Origin: an uncultured Clostridia bacterium
GTDB lineage: Bacteria; Bacillota; Clostridia; Christensenellales; Aristaeellaceae
NCBI GenBank assembly: GCA_934670175.1
Contig: CAKUOX010000023.1
Coordinates: 1-35,113 of the forward strand
Length of the DNA: 35,113 bases
Direction of reading: 5' to 3'
The notes below the pieces were generated by a model, which did no database searches, was not told the DNA's origin, and saw only the letters and a program-made list of their open reading frames with translations. A program made the position numbers and the translations under genes. Below, piece by piece: positions 23,653 through 32,293 of this stretch; positions within the stretch are counted from its first letter, which is position 1, and every line of letters starts with the position of its first letter.

Positions 23653-24624
23653 ATGAATCGAAAGTATTTGATGCCGCGCTGGCTGCTGCTGTGTATGCTG
23701 GCGCTGGCCATTGCGCTCTGCTGCAGCGGCTGCATGACCGGTGATAATACCGACGGCGGTAAAATTCCCCAGATACCGTCCAAACTCAGTAAAAACGACG
23801 ACGGCGTGCCGATGCTCAAGGTTTATAACACGGCGGAAAAGAAAATTGAGGAAATGGACGTGGAGAGCTACGTCATGGGCGTGGTCGCAGGAGAAATGAA
23901 CAACGAATGGCCGATGGAAGCGCTGAAGGCGCAGGCGATTCTGGCGCGAACCTTCACCATGAAATTTGTTTCCGATAAGAGCTCCAGCTACGAGGGCGCG
24001 GACATTTCCACCGACGTGCGCGAGGCGCAGGCGTACAATGCGGACGCTGTAAACGACCGCGTGCGCGAGGCGGTGAACGAAACGCGCGGTCTGGTGATGA
24101 TCGCGGATGGCGAATTTCCCTATGCGTGGTTCCATGCGCATGCCGGCGGCATGACTGAGCTGCCGTCCAAGGCGCTCGAATACAGCCGCGACCCGTCCTA
24201 TCTGAGCGTCGTGCGCTCGGATGAATCCGAGGATGCGCCCGATGAGGTGAAGCATTGGACGGCCACCTTCACGCTCGAACAGGCGCGCCGCGCCTGCGAG
24301 GATGCGGGTGTGGACGTGGGCGAGATCACCAGCTTTGAGATCGGCGAAAAGGGCGATTCCGGACGCGCGGTCAGCTTCCGGGTAAACGGCAAGGAGGTCT
24401 CTGCGCCCTCGTTCCGTTTGCAGATCGACGCTTCGAAGCTCAAGAGCACGCTGATTGACAGTATCCGCATCGAAGGCGATCATATCACCTTCAGCGGCTC
24501 CGGCTTTGGTCATGGCGTAGGCATGTCCCAATGGGGCGCTTATAAAATGGCCGGCGACGGCAGGAGCGCCGAGGATATCATCAAGCATTATTATACCGGC
24601 GTGAGCCTGTCTGAGCTTTGGTAA
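23653..24624 (+). CDS. spoIID: SpoIID/LytB-domain lipoprotein (probable lytic transglycosylase)
   Basis: This 323-residue secreted protein has a signal segment and a lipobox-like CSGC at 24-27. The SpoIID domain follows: the catalytic glutamate region VVAGEMNNEWPMEALKAQ (E81, the position of the essential glutamate of B. subtilis SpoIID), the HAHAGGMTE segment, and the C-terminal signature SGFGHGVGMSQWGA. SpoIID cleaves glycan strands during engulfment and works with SpoIIP and SpoIIM. Here the neighbours are radA and a ZnuA-like gene, not the usual spoIID context, so a vegetative LytB-type paralogue is possible. A strong terminator follows 15 bp after the stop. Confidence 0.85.
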   Translation: MNRKYLMPRWLLLCMLALAIALCCSGCMTGDNTDGGKIPQIPSKLSKNDDGVPMLKVYNTAEKKIEEMDVESYVMGVVAGEMNNEWPMEALKAQAILARTFTMKFVSDKSSSYEGADISTDVREAQAYNADAVNDRVREAVNETRGLVMIADGEFPYAWFHAHAGGMTELPSKALEYSRDPSYLSVVRSDESEDAPDEVKHWTATFTLEQARRACEDAGVDVGEITSFEIGEKGDSGRAVSFRVNGKEVSAPSFRLQIDASKLKSTLIDSIRIEGDHITFSGSGFGHGVGMSQWGAYKMAGDGRSAEDIIKHYYTGVSLSELW

Positions 24625-24639
24625 AGTCATGATGCTTCA

Positions 24640-24676
24640 AACGCTGCGGAATCAGCCTCCGCAGCGTTGTTTTTTT
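24640..24676 (+). terminator. Intrinsic terminator of the SpoIID-type gene
   Basis: AACGCTGCGG (24640-24649) and CCGCAGCGTT (24659-24668) form a perfect 10-bp stem with a nine-base loop, followed by seven T at 24670-24676. Confidence 0.95.
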
Positions 24677-24695
24677 GTGCAAAGCATGCTATAAT
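24667..24695 (+). promoter_or_regulatory. Promoter of the ZnuA-like gene, overlapping the preceding terminator
   Basis: TTGTTT (24667-24672) and a perfect TATAAT (24690-24695) are 17 bp apart. The -35 is built from the last bases of the upstream terminator stem and its T run. Confidence 0.65.
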
Positions 24696-24741
24696 TGTCA
24701 GGATACAAGTAAACTGGGGTGTATCGCCTTTGGAGGAATAA

Positions 24742-25704
24742 ATGAAACGTCTGATCTGTATGCTGCTTCTGCTGGCGCTGTGTCTGCCGATTATGGGCTG
24801 CGCGCGCTATGAAACGGCGCAGGATGGGCAGAGCTCGGAAGAAATCTCGTTGTTTGCCACCTTTTATCCCGTCTATGCGCTCGCTGAATTGATTGTTGAC
24901 GATGTTCCGGATGTGCGCCTGAACTGCCTGGTACAGCCGCAGGACGGCTGCCTGCGCAATTACCAGCTGTCCGACTGGGATCTGGCGCTGCTGCTGCGTT
25001 CTGCCGACGCCGTGATTGCGGGCGGGCAGGGTCTGGAATCCTTCGAGGGCACACTCACCGCACTCGGCGAGAGCGGTCCTGCGGTCTCTACACTGATGTA
25101 CAACATGGTGCTTTCGAAGGCGGAGGCTGTAAACGTGCCGCAGGACGCCGAGTCGCACTGGCAGGATGAGAATCCATTCGTTTACATGTCTGTCGACGGC
25201 GCGATCGAGCTTTGTCGCAGGCTTGCGGCGCACATGGCGACGCTTGATCCGAAATATCAGGCGCAGTACGCGCAGAATTTCGAGGCTGCACAAGCGCGCC
25301 TGGAAGCGTTGAAGGCTGAAATGCTGGCGTCGGCGGGGACGTGCAGCGGTGTGGATGTCGCAGTCATGAACGAAGCGCTGGTCTATACCGCCGAAATGTT
25401 TGATATGAATATCGCGCTGTGCTGGGCGCGCGAGGGCGGCGAGGACGTGGAGGGAGCAGATCTCGAAAGCTGTCTGAAGGCGCTCGATAATTCCGGCGCA
25501 AGAATCGTTCTGATCGAAAAACAGGCGCCCGCTGGACTCTGCGCGGCGCTCGAGAACGCGGGCTATGTGCTGGCGAAGCTGGATACCATGAGCACACGGC
25601 CGGCTTCCGAGGGGGCGGATGGCTATTTTGCGGCGCAGCTGGCCAATGCCGAGGCCATCGGCGCGGCATGCGAGGCGCAAAAAGGGGAGGGAATAGCTGA
25701 ATGA
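24742..25704 (+). CDS. ZnuA/TroA-like solute-binding lipoprotein lacking the canonical metal ligands
   Basis: This 320-residue lipoprotein (signal peptide, lipobox IMGC with C20) has the cluster A-I solute-binding fold of zinc and manganese transport systems: FATFYPVYALAELI near the start, then the two-lobe pattern with the long central helix. Ligand positions are altered. PHDYE reads PQDGC (66-70), the DPHVW-type motif reads NPFVYM (144-149), and the third histidine region reads VMNEALVYTAE. Only two histidines (H139, H164) remain, neither in a usual ligand position. No ABC permease or ATPase is adjacent. It may bind a different ligand or act as a sensor or adaptor. ATG 24742 follows GGAGG. 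Its stop overlaps rnhA by four bases (ATGA). Confidence 0.8.
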   Translation: MKRLICMLLLLALCLPIMGCARYETAQDGQSSEEISLFATFYPVYALAELIVDDVPDVRLNCLVQPQDGCLRNYQLSDWDLALLLRSADAVIAGGQGLESFEGTLTALGESGPAVSTLMYNMVLSKAEAVNVPQDAESHWQDENPFVYMSVDGAIELCRRLAAHMATLDPKYQAQYAQNFEAAQARLEALKAEMLASAGTCSGVDVAVMNEALVYTAEMFDMNIALCWAREGGEDVEGADLESCLKALDNSGARIVLIEKQAPAGLCAALENAGYVLAKLDTMSTRPASEGADGYFAAQLANAEAIGAACEAQKGEGIAE

Positions 25705-26144
25705 AGCGCGTAACGATTTATACCGACGGCGCATGCTCCGGCAACCCGGGGCCGGGCGGCTGGGGCGCGATTCTGATCTATATGGATAAAAAGCTGGAGC
25801 TTTCGGGCTTCGAAGCGCATACGACGAACAACAGAATGGAGCTGACGGCGCCCATCGAAGCGCTTTCCAGATTGAAGGCGCCCTGCGAGGTCGACTTGTA
25901 TTCGGACAGCGCCTATCTGATCAACGCCTTTTTGAAGAACTGGCTGGAAAGCTGGGTGCGCCGCAACTGGCTGAAGGCCGATAAAAAGCCGGTGGAAAAC
26001 CGCGATCTGTGGGAAATGCTGCTCAAATATCAGCGCATTCATCAGATCCGCTGGCACAAGGTCAAGGGGCATGCGGACAATCCGCTGAATAACCGCTGCG
26101 ACGAGCTGGCTACGGGCGAGATCCGCCAGCATGGCCGCCGCTGA
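25701..26144 (+). CDS. rnhA: Ribonuclease HI
   Basis: At 147 residues this is a standard RNase HI, which degrades the RNA strand of RNA-DNA hybrids such as R-loops and Okazaki primers. The four acidic catalytic residues are visible: D9 in YTDGACSGNPG, E47 in NNRMELTA, D69 in YSDSAYL and D134 in NRCDELA, plus the loop histidine H124 in KGHADN. Coupling to the preceding lipoprotein by an ATGA overlap is likely chance or operon economy. It ends six bases before the convergent recombinase gene, with no terminator between. Confidence 0.97.
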   Translation: MKRVTIYTDGACSGNPGPGGWGAILIYMDKKLELSGFEAHTTNNRMELTAPIEALSRLKAPCEVDLYSDSAYLINAFLKNWLESWVRRNWLKADKKPVENRDLWEMLLKYQRIHQIRWHKVKGHADNPLNNRCDELATGEIRQHGRR

Positions 26145-26150
26145 GCGGGT

Positions 26151-27242
26151 TCATTCGTCATTTTTTTCCGAATCCGGCGCGGTACTGATGGGACGCGCGT
26201 CCTCGCGGGCGCGGATCTTCTGCGCCGCCATACGCCGCCGGTCGTCGCTCATGGCGGCGTAATGCCGCCGCGTGGTGTTCACGTCGGAATGCCCGAGCAC
26301 ATCGGCCACCAGATAAATATCGCCGGTTTCGCGGTACAGGTTGGTGCCGAAGGTGGAGCGCAGCTTGTGCGGGCTTAGGCGCTTTTTCAGCGGCGCAGCC
26401 TGCGTCGCGTACTTTTTGACCATCATCTGTACGGCGCGCACGGAAATGCGCCGGTTTTGCAGCGACAGAAACAGCGCGCCCTCATCGCCGGGAGCGGGCG
26501 TGAGCTGCCGCCGAAGCTGCAGATAATCGCGCAGCACGGTTTCAACCTCGTCTGAAAAATAGAGTATGGTCTGGTTGCCGCCCTTGCGCGTGACCAGAAA
26601 GCCGTTTACTGCGAAGTCAATATCGTCTATATCGATGCCTACCAGCTCGCTTACGCGGATGCCGGTATCCAGAAACAGCGTCAGGATCGCCAGATCGCGC
26701 AGGCGCGTGTGCTGGTTGTAGCGCTGCTGACGGTCGGACATGCCTTCACCGGATTCCACTAGATCCAGCATGCGCGCTACTTCGTCGATCTCCATGCGCA
26801 GGATCGGTTTTTCATGCCGCTTGGGCATGTCGATCAGTTGGGCGACATCTGCTTGAATTAACTCATTTTTAAACATATACTTGTAAAAACTTCGCAAACT
26901 GGCGAGCTTTCGCATCTTGCCGAGCTCTGTATTGGAGATTTCGTCGCTGCCTTTCATATAGAGGCCCAGATACTCCATATAGATGTGCAGATCGCGGGTG
27001 GTGACGCCGTTTAGATCGTCCGGCGTAATCAGGGCGATGCTTTTGTCAGCAAAGCGCGGGCATTCGCTGGTTAAAAAATGAAAGAACAGCTTCAGGTCGC
27101 ACACATAGGCGTATCGCGTGAGCGGCTGTGTGGTCGGTTCGATGGCGCGCACAAAATCCGAGCATACGGCGGGCAGCTCGCGCAGCGCATTGCGCGTCAG
27201 CAGCGTCAGCTCGCGCGCGCGTTCCTGGGCGTAGTCGGACAT
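26151..27242 (-). CDS. Xer-type tyrosine recombinase
   Basis: This 363-residue protein has an N-terminal SAM-like DNA-binding domain (about 25-140) and a C-terminal catalytic domain with the full active site: R196 in DTGIRVSEL, K220 in TRKGG, H292 and R295 in HKLRS, H318 in GHSDVNTT and nucleophile Y328 in RRHYAA. It resembles XerC/XerD and clostridial housekeeping relatives more than phage integrases. No attachment or dif-like site and no mobile cargo are visible nearby, so a chromosomal role is likely. Start ATG 27242 follows GGAGG. It has about 60 extra residues compared with XerD (about 300), mainly at both ends. Confidence 0.9.
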   Translation of the reverse strand: MSDYAQERARELTLLTRNALRELPAVCSDFVRAIEPTTQPLTRYAYVCDLKLFFHFLTSECPRFADKSIALITPDDLNGVTTRDLHIYMEYLGLYMKGSDEISNTELGKMRKLASLRSFYKYMFKNELIQADVAQLIDMPKRHEKPILRMEIDEVARMLDLVESGEGMSDRQQRYNQHTRLRDLAILTLFLDTGIRVSELVGIDIDDIDFAVNGFLVTRKGGNQTILYFSDEVETVLRDYLQLRRQLTPAPGDEGALFLSLQNRRISVRAVQMMVKKYATQAAPLKKRLSPHKLRSTFGTNLYRETGDIYLVADVLGHSDVNTTRRHYAAMSDDRRRMAAQKIRAREDARPISTAPDSEKNDE

Positions 27243-27283
27243 GAAGAATTACCTCCGCAAGCAAATATTGAAATCAGATGAAG

Positions 27284-27304
27284 CATGCGCCCGAGAGGCG
27301 CATG
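27284..27304. other. Perfect hairpin in the 267-bp gap upstream of the recombinase
   Basis: CATGCGCC (27284-27291) pairs with GGCGCATG (27297-27304) around a CGAGA loop, 42 bp before the recombinase start. The rest of the gap (27243-27509) has short A/T hairpins but no gene or promoter I can defend. Confidence 0.4.
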
Positions 27305-27509
27305 AAATCCACCGCATATGCGATAAAAGGGCATATCTTTTCGCTAAAGCTGTCTTTTGCGCATAGATAGCGAGAAAACCAGACCGCACCGCGACTGCCT
27401 TCCCTGCCCGTGAAACGACGCAGATCGCAAAGCATACGCATGCTTTTTGAAATGCAGGAACTAGCAAACCGGAGCTTTGCGCTCGGTGGCCTCGACGATT
27501 CTTTTTCGG

Positions 27510-27701
27510 TCAGCCGTCTCCGTCTGCATTTTCGCTGTCGCCGTCGATGATCTCGTCGATCTCAACGGCTGCGTAGTCCGCGCCGCTGGAAACGCATTTC
27601 ATGCAGTTGTCGCAGATCTTATTTGGATCCAGATCGCATCTCTGGCATTCGCCGCATTCATTGCAGATTTTATCTTCATCCAGCACGCAGCGCTTTTCCA
27701 T
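27510..27701 (-). CDS. 63-residue cysteine-rich protein with repeated CxxC units
   Basis: A tiny acidic protein with seven cysteine positions in two similar blocks: KICNECGECQRC (12-22 region) and KICDNCMKC, linked by DLDPNK. The tail is Asp/Glu/Gly-rich. The layout suggests a metal-binding or iron-sulphur knuckle and is one I associate with short conserved clostridial hypothetical proteins. It has an excellent ribosome site (GGGGGAGG, 8 nt before ATG 27701) and a consensus promoter, so it is very probably a real gene. Function is unknown. Confidence 0.8.
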   Translation of the reverse strand: MEKRCVLDEDKICNECGECQRCDLDPNKICDNCMKCVSSGADYAAVEIDEIIDGDSENADGDG

Positions 27702-27738
27702 GGCCTGTACCTCCCCCAGCGTTTGTTCGCGTCAAATA

Positions 27739-27767
27739 ATTATAGCGCAATTACGGGCTAAATGCAA
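27739..27767 (-). promoter_or_regulatory. Promoter of the Cys-rich small protein gene
   Basis: On the minus strand TTGCAT (plus 27762-27767) and a perfect TATAAT (plus 27739-27744) are 17 bp apart, about 40 bp before the start codon. Confidence 0.75.
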
Positions 27768-27832
27768 GGAAAAGACGATTATGTTCGGGATTTTCAAATA
27801 ATTCTTGATAGCAGTCAGTATGTCAATCGCTG

Positions 27833-30472
27833 CTACCGGAGCTGGAGCTTCTGCATGATCCTTTCAAGCGCGGCAATATCGATGGGCTTTGAAATGTGCG
27901 CGGTCATGCCTGCGGCAAGGCAGCTTTGCACATCCTCATTAAAGGCGTTGGCCGTCATTGCGATGATGGGGATTGTTCTGCCGAGTGGGTTTTTGCCGCT
28001 GCGGATCGCGCGTGCAGCGTCCAGACCGTTCATGACCGGCATCTGTATATCCATCAGAATGGCGTTGTATTCGTCCGGTCGTACATCGGCAAAGGCCTTC
28101 ACCAGCGCCTCGCCATCGGGATAAATATCGCAGGCAGCGCCGCGTATCTCCATCAGCGCCGTCAGAATATCGGCATTCAGCGCGTTATCCTCCGCACACA
28201 GGAAGCGCATGCCGCGCAGTATGGACGTGCCGCCGGCCTTCGGTGCGCTGACGTGCACGCGTGCCTGATGGATGGCATTCGTCAACTGGGACAGGAAAAA
28301 TGGGCGCGCAAGAAATCCGTCCGCACCGCTTGAACTTAGCAGATCCTGCGATTGCTCTGCCGGCATATAATCGGCGATGAAAACAAGCGCTTCCCCTTTC
28401 GCCGCGCTGCGAAGGGTGCTTACGATTTCCGAAGGATTTTCATCGCGCAGCTGGCCGGATAGCAGGATTACGTCTATATCGCGCTGCCTGAGCAGCGCCA
28501 TTGCGGCCTCCATGCAGTCAGTGGTCAGTACCTGCAGTGCCGACGCTCGCGCCATGGCGTTCAGATTTCGTTCAAGCCCGCGATCGCGCGAGATCAGGAG
28601 TACGACGCCTGCCTCCGGCGCACACGCGGCGTTTGTATCGATTGGCAGGCTCAGCGTTACCTCGAAGCGGCTGCCCTTCTGCGGCGCGCTTTCTACGGTG
28701 ATCTCACCGCCCATCAGGTCGACGAGTTTTTTCGTGATGGCCATGCCCAGGCCGGTGCCGTGCACCTTATTCGTGATCGAATTCTCCGCGCGGGCAAACG
28801 GCTCGAAAATGTGCGGCAGAAATTCATGCGTCATGCCGCAGCCGTTGTCGGCAACACTTGCGCGAAGCCTTGCAAACCCGTCGCGCGCACTGGGCAGCTC
28901 GGCGATGTCAAAGCGGATCGCGCCGCCGCAGGGCGTATATTTGACTGCGTTGGACAGCAGGTTTATGAATATCTGATTCAGGCGCACGCTGTCGCCAATC
29001 AGGAATTCATGCGCAATATCATGGACGCGCACCATGAAATCCTGTTCCTTTTCGTCCGCATGCAGGCGGATGATGCCTTCAATTTGCCACGTCAGCTCGG
29101 CAAGGCTTACCGGCTCACTGACGATGCGGATCTCGGCGGCTTCGATCTTGCTCATATCCAGCACATCGCTGACCAGACCGAGCAGATGCTGGCCGGTAGT
29201 GCGCAGCTTGCGGATGAAATGGTGCATTCTATCGGAAAGCTCGGCTTCATTTTCCATCAGGCTGGTAATCCCAACGATGGCGTTCATGGGCGTTCGAATG
29301 TCATGCGACATATTGGAGAGGAATTCGCTCTTGGCTCTGTTGGCGGCTGTCGCCTGCTGCTTTGCAGATTCTGCCAGATCCACCGCCGCAGAAAGCGCCG
29401 TGTTCTTCTGGTCAAGCTCGCGGTTGATCTCAGACAGCTTCTCGTTGTTCTCACGCTCGGTATCCAGCGTGCGCTTCTGGTTCTTTAAAAGAATAAAGGA
29501 AACGACAGCCGTGCAGGCGGCCAGCAAGATCATTGAAAATGCAAATATCAGCCGCACCGTCATTTCTACCAGCGAAACGACGTCCTGCGCGACATAATTC
29601 GACGGCACGAGAAACAGCAGCGTCCAATCGGCATTGTCCATTTTTTTCAGTGCGTAGTAGTATTCCTCCCCGTTCAGCACCGCGTTGGAATATGCGAGAC
29701 CGCTGCTGTCAAGCTCATGCTTCGCGGCTGCAAATGACGTACCGTGCAGGTATGAAATATCGCGCAGCGTTGCATAGGCGTTGTAGCCGATCAGCGCGTC
29801 GTCGCCGCTGCTGAAAATGCGGCTGCCGTATTGATCCAGAACGTATACGCTATTGGTATTATCATAGGCCTCGCAGGAGAAAAACGGATCCATCTCTGCC
29901 AGCTGACACGACAGGCCAAAGTAGATCAGGCGAACAGGATGACCGCCGTTGTCGAGCTCGATCGGCTCGGGCAGCCGTTGCAGGAAGAATACGCCCGCGT
30001 CGCTCCGGTTGATTCTGGATGTGACGAAGGATACTTTTTCCGGAGCATCCATCAGAAAATCCATTTCTGGCAGCGTGCCGTTCCAGCCGCTGTGCGTGAG
30101 ATAGCTTCCGGTATCGTCTACTGCGATCAGGTGCCGATGCGCATCATCTACCTTGAACAGCTTTGACAGCGTCTGCAAATAGGCATACAGCTCATCCAGC
30201 GACGCGAATTCCCGATCCTCGATCGCGGCGCAGAAAACGCCGGTGTCCTTCCACCAGCCCTGCGTCACATCCTCCAGCCCCTTGAAAAGCTGGACAGTGA
30301 CCTCTTTCATTTGCTGCTGGCGTTCCCTATACAGAATGCTGTCAATATAAACGTTGTAGAACCATAAGAACATGGAGATCCAGATGCAGAGCAGCACCAC
30401 AAAGGCGGTTACAACAAAGATCAGCGACCGCTTCAGGCTTTTTTCGGTGCTTACCAGCTTCGTAATGTTCAT
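27833..30472 (-). CDS. Hybrid sensor histidine kinase with two receiver domains
   Basis: This 879-residue membrane kinase has TM1 at about 17-38, an extracellular Cache-like sensor (40-305), TM2 near 309-334 and a coiled-coil linker. HisKA follows with phospho-accepting H390 (SNMSHDIRTPMN), then an ATPase domain with N box NQIFINLLSNAVKYTP, DNGCGM and GTGLGMAI. The first receiver is degenerate: its phosphosite reads ILLSGQLRD, with no aspartate in place. The last receiver is intact (D808 in LMDIQMPVMNG; K in ISKP). It should pass phosphate from H390 to D808 and then to the Hpt protein of the same cluster. It starts six bases after the lipoprotein gene, so co-transcription is nearly certain. 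Ligand sensing may be direct or through that lipoprotein. Confidence 0.93.
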   Translation of the reverse strand: MNITKLVSTEKSLKRSLIFVVTAFVVLLCIWISMFLWFYNVYIDSILYRERQQQMKEVTVQLFKGLEDVTQGWWKDTGVFCAAIEDREFASLDELYAYLQTLSKLFKVDDAHRHLIAVDDTGSYLTHSGWNGTLPEMDFLMDAPEKVSFVTSRINRSDAGVFFLQRLPEPIELDNGGHPVRLIYFGLSCQLAEMDPFFSCEAYDNTNSVYVLDQYGSRIFSSGDDALIGYNAYATLRDISYLHGTSFAAAKHELDSSGLAYSNAVLNGEEYYYALKKMDNADWTLLFLVPSNYVAQDVVSLVEMTVRLIFAFSMILLAACTAVVSFILLKNQKRTLDTERENNEKLSEINRELDQKNTALSAAVDLAESAKQQATAANRAKSEFLSNMSHDIRTPMNAIVGITSLMENEAELSDRMHHFIRKLRTTGQHLLGLVSDVLDMSKIEAAEIRIVSEPVSLAELTWQIEGIIRLHADEKEQDFMVRVHDIAHEFLIGDSVRLNQIFINLLSNAVKYTPCGGAIRFDIAELPSARDGFARLRASVADNGCGMTHEFLPHIFEPFARAENSITNKVHGTGLGMAITKKLVDLMGGEITVESAPQKGSRFEVTLSLPIDTNAACAPEAGVVLLISRDRGLERNLNAMARASALQVLTTDCMEAAMALLRQRDIDVILLSGQLRDENPSEIVSTLRSAAKGEALVFIADYMPAEQSQDLLSSSGADGFLARPFFLSQLTNAIHQARVHVSAPKAGGTSILRGMRFLCAEDNALNADILTALMEIRGAACDIYPDGEALVKAFADVRPDEYNAILMDIQMPVMNGLDAARAIRSGKNPLGRTIPIIAMTANAFNEDVQSCLAAGMTAHISKPIDIAALERIMQKLQLR

Positions 30473-30478
30473 TTGGCG

Positions 30479-32248
30479 CTACTCCCAAAGAATATCTTCC
30501 TTCGAAAAGGTTTCAAACTGGCTGAAATACGCCTGCGCTGCGATGAGACCGAGAATACCGGTATCCATCAGCTTTCCCTCCGCAGCGATTTGGTCGTTTA
30601 CGCCCGTGATGACCACCGTGTAGGTCTCTTCATCGTCGATGGTCAGGCTGTCCGGTTTTACAAGCGCATATGGGAAGATCGTCCCGCTGCGCTCGTAGCC
30701 GGCGTCGACCAGCTTTCGAATGCGTGCGCCGGTCAGCGTAACGGTTTGAATATTGCCGCGCCAGCCGGTTGGCAGGATCGAGGTAATCTCCTGATCGGTC
30801 ACGGGAAGCGCAAACAGCTCTCCGGAAACGCCTTCAGGGTTCATTCGGACACAGTCGCCAGTGCTGTGGTATTCGTTTCTTGAGATCAGCGCGAGCTCGG
30901 CGCCGGCCGCCCTGCCGAAGCATTCGCCGATCAGACGCACGCAGTCATCGTTCGTCAGCTTTTGCGTTACCGTGGTATAGGACTCGTCGGTGTTATTGCA
31001 TATCAAAACCTGGTTATCGTCAAATGCGGCGATCAGATCTTCGAGCGTCGCGCTGCCGCATATGTAGTCGATGCCGGCATTCCCAACGGCAACGATAATG
31101 TCCTCCCATCCGCTGAATATGAACGGCGCGGTCTGTCCATTGTACAGCGCATCGGCCACGGGCAGATAATAGCTCGTCTCGGGAATCACATAATCCTTCA
31201 GCGGCAGCATCTGCGAATTGGAGCAGCCACAATTCAGGGCGGACATGCCTTCGACCGTTGACAGAACCTCCAGCACATGCAGCGCGTCGGCCAGCTTCTG
31301 CGGATCCTTTTCCAGATTCTTATTCAGGCCAATGTAACGCGAGACCTGCGTGATCAGCGAATTCTTTGTGCCGTCCTCGGATAGATATGGCATGAGCCGG
31401 AATTCATCTGACGAGGCCGCGGAGGAAATGCTGTTGGTGCTGCCCAGCATGAAAAGCGTATTGCCCTCCGCCATCATGTCTCTCGTAGCGGCGTCGTTAT
31501 TCCAGCTGCCCTCGCCGCTGAGCATGCCCAGCTCTTTCCATTGCTCAAGGATGGAAAAGGCTTCAAGCATGCCCTCTGAGCCGGCGACTGTGGCCTTTCC
31601 ATCCAAAAAGTCGTTTTGCCATTTTCGGCCTTCGATCGTGTTGAAAAAGCCGGTATCCATAATATTGCAGAGGTATTGGAAACCGTAGCCGGGAAATGCG
31701 ATCTGGTTCAGCGCCAGGCGGCAGCCTGCTTCCTTTACCTTCGGCGCAAGCGCGCGCAGCTCTGCAAAGGTGGAAGGCAGCTTCCAGCCGTGCGCGTCCA
31801 GAAGCGTCTTGTTATAGGTAATGCCGATGCAGGAAAAATATGTCGGCAGCAGATAGATTGCGCCGTTATCTGAGACCTCGTGCAGGCTGGCGGCGGTGTA
31901 GTTGTTCGTAAAGCTGTATCCGGACAGATCGATCAGCCGGTCACTGAGACTATGGCGACCGGGCGTATAAACGGTCGTCAGATAAATATCGGGCATATCG
32001 CCGGATCTCAGCTGCGCGCCGAGATAGGCGGTCGTATTGTAGCCGTCGTATGGAATAATCTCGAAGCTGATCTCGGGGTACTTTTCATGCACCTTTTCGA
32101 TGAATCCATCCATGTTCGGAAAAAGAGAAACGATGCTGAGCGCTTCGTGCACATTCGACGGCGCGGCGTTTCCCCTACCGCAGGCCGAGAGTGCAGTCAG
32201 CAGAAATGCCAGTGCGAGCATGCACGCAAGGCATTTAAGCGATTTCAT
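30479..32248 (-). CDS. Solute-binding lipoprotein fused to a 5'-nucleotidase-C-like domain
   Basis: This 589-residue secreted lipoprotein has lipobox LSAC with C23. Residues of about 35-400 resemble family 1 extracellular solute-binding proteins (sugar type: SFEIIPYDGYNTT, DIYLTTVYTPG, GITYNKTLLDAHGW). Residues of about 420-580 resemble the C-terminal domain of 5'-nucleotidases: LTNDDCVRLIGE, the LALISRNEYHS region, SILPTGWRGNIQTVTLTGARIRKLVDAG. No nucleotidase catalytic domain and no ABC permease are present. It lies between Hpt and kinase genes, so it probably presents a ligand to the kinase sensor instead of feeding transport. Start ATG 32248 follows AGAAGG; a TTG at 32266 is less likely. 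The domain split is my reading. Confidence 0.8.
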   Translation of the reverse strand: MKSLKCLACMLALAFLLTALSACGRGNAAPSNVHEALSIVSLFPNMDGFIEKVHEKYPEISFEIIPYDGYNTTAYLGAQLRSGDMPDIYLTTVYTPGRHSLSDRLIDLSGYSFTNNYTAASLHEVSDNGAIYLLPTYFSCIGITYNKTLLDAHGWKLPSTFAELRALAPKVKEAGCRLALNQIAFPGYGFQYLCNIMDTGFFNTIEGRKWQNDFLDGKATVAGSEGMLEAFSILEQWKELGMLSGEGSWNNDAATRDMMAEGNTLFMLGSTNSISSAASSDEFRLMPYLSEDGTKNSLITQVSRYIGLNKNLEKDPQKLADALHVLEVLSTVEGMSALNCGCSNSQMLPLKDYVIPETSYYLPVADALYNGQTAPFIFSGWEDIIVAVGNAGIDYICGSATLEDLIAAFDDNQVLICNNTDESYTTVTQKLTNDDCVRLIGECFGRAAGAELALISRNEYHSTGDCVRMNPEGVSGELFALPVTDQEITSILPTGWRGNIQTVTLTGARIRKLVDAGYERSGTIFPYALVKPDSLTIDDEETYTVVITGVNDQIAAEGKLMDTGILGLIAAQAYFSQFETFSKEDILWE

Positions 32249-32293
32249 GGCAAGGCCTTCTTTCAAAGAAATGGTTTTATACGGCGGAACGAC

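Noticed and set aside
26151..27242. The tyrosine recombinase as the integrase of a mobile island
   Set aside because: No attachment-site duplication, tRNA target, excisionase or cargo genes are nearby, and neighbours are housekeeping genes.
27807..27835. Terminator after the hybrid kinase gene
   Set aside because: GATAGCAG and CTGCTACC pair imperfectly, overlap the stop codon, and no T run follows on the minus strand.
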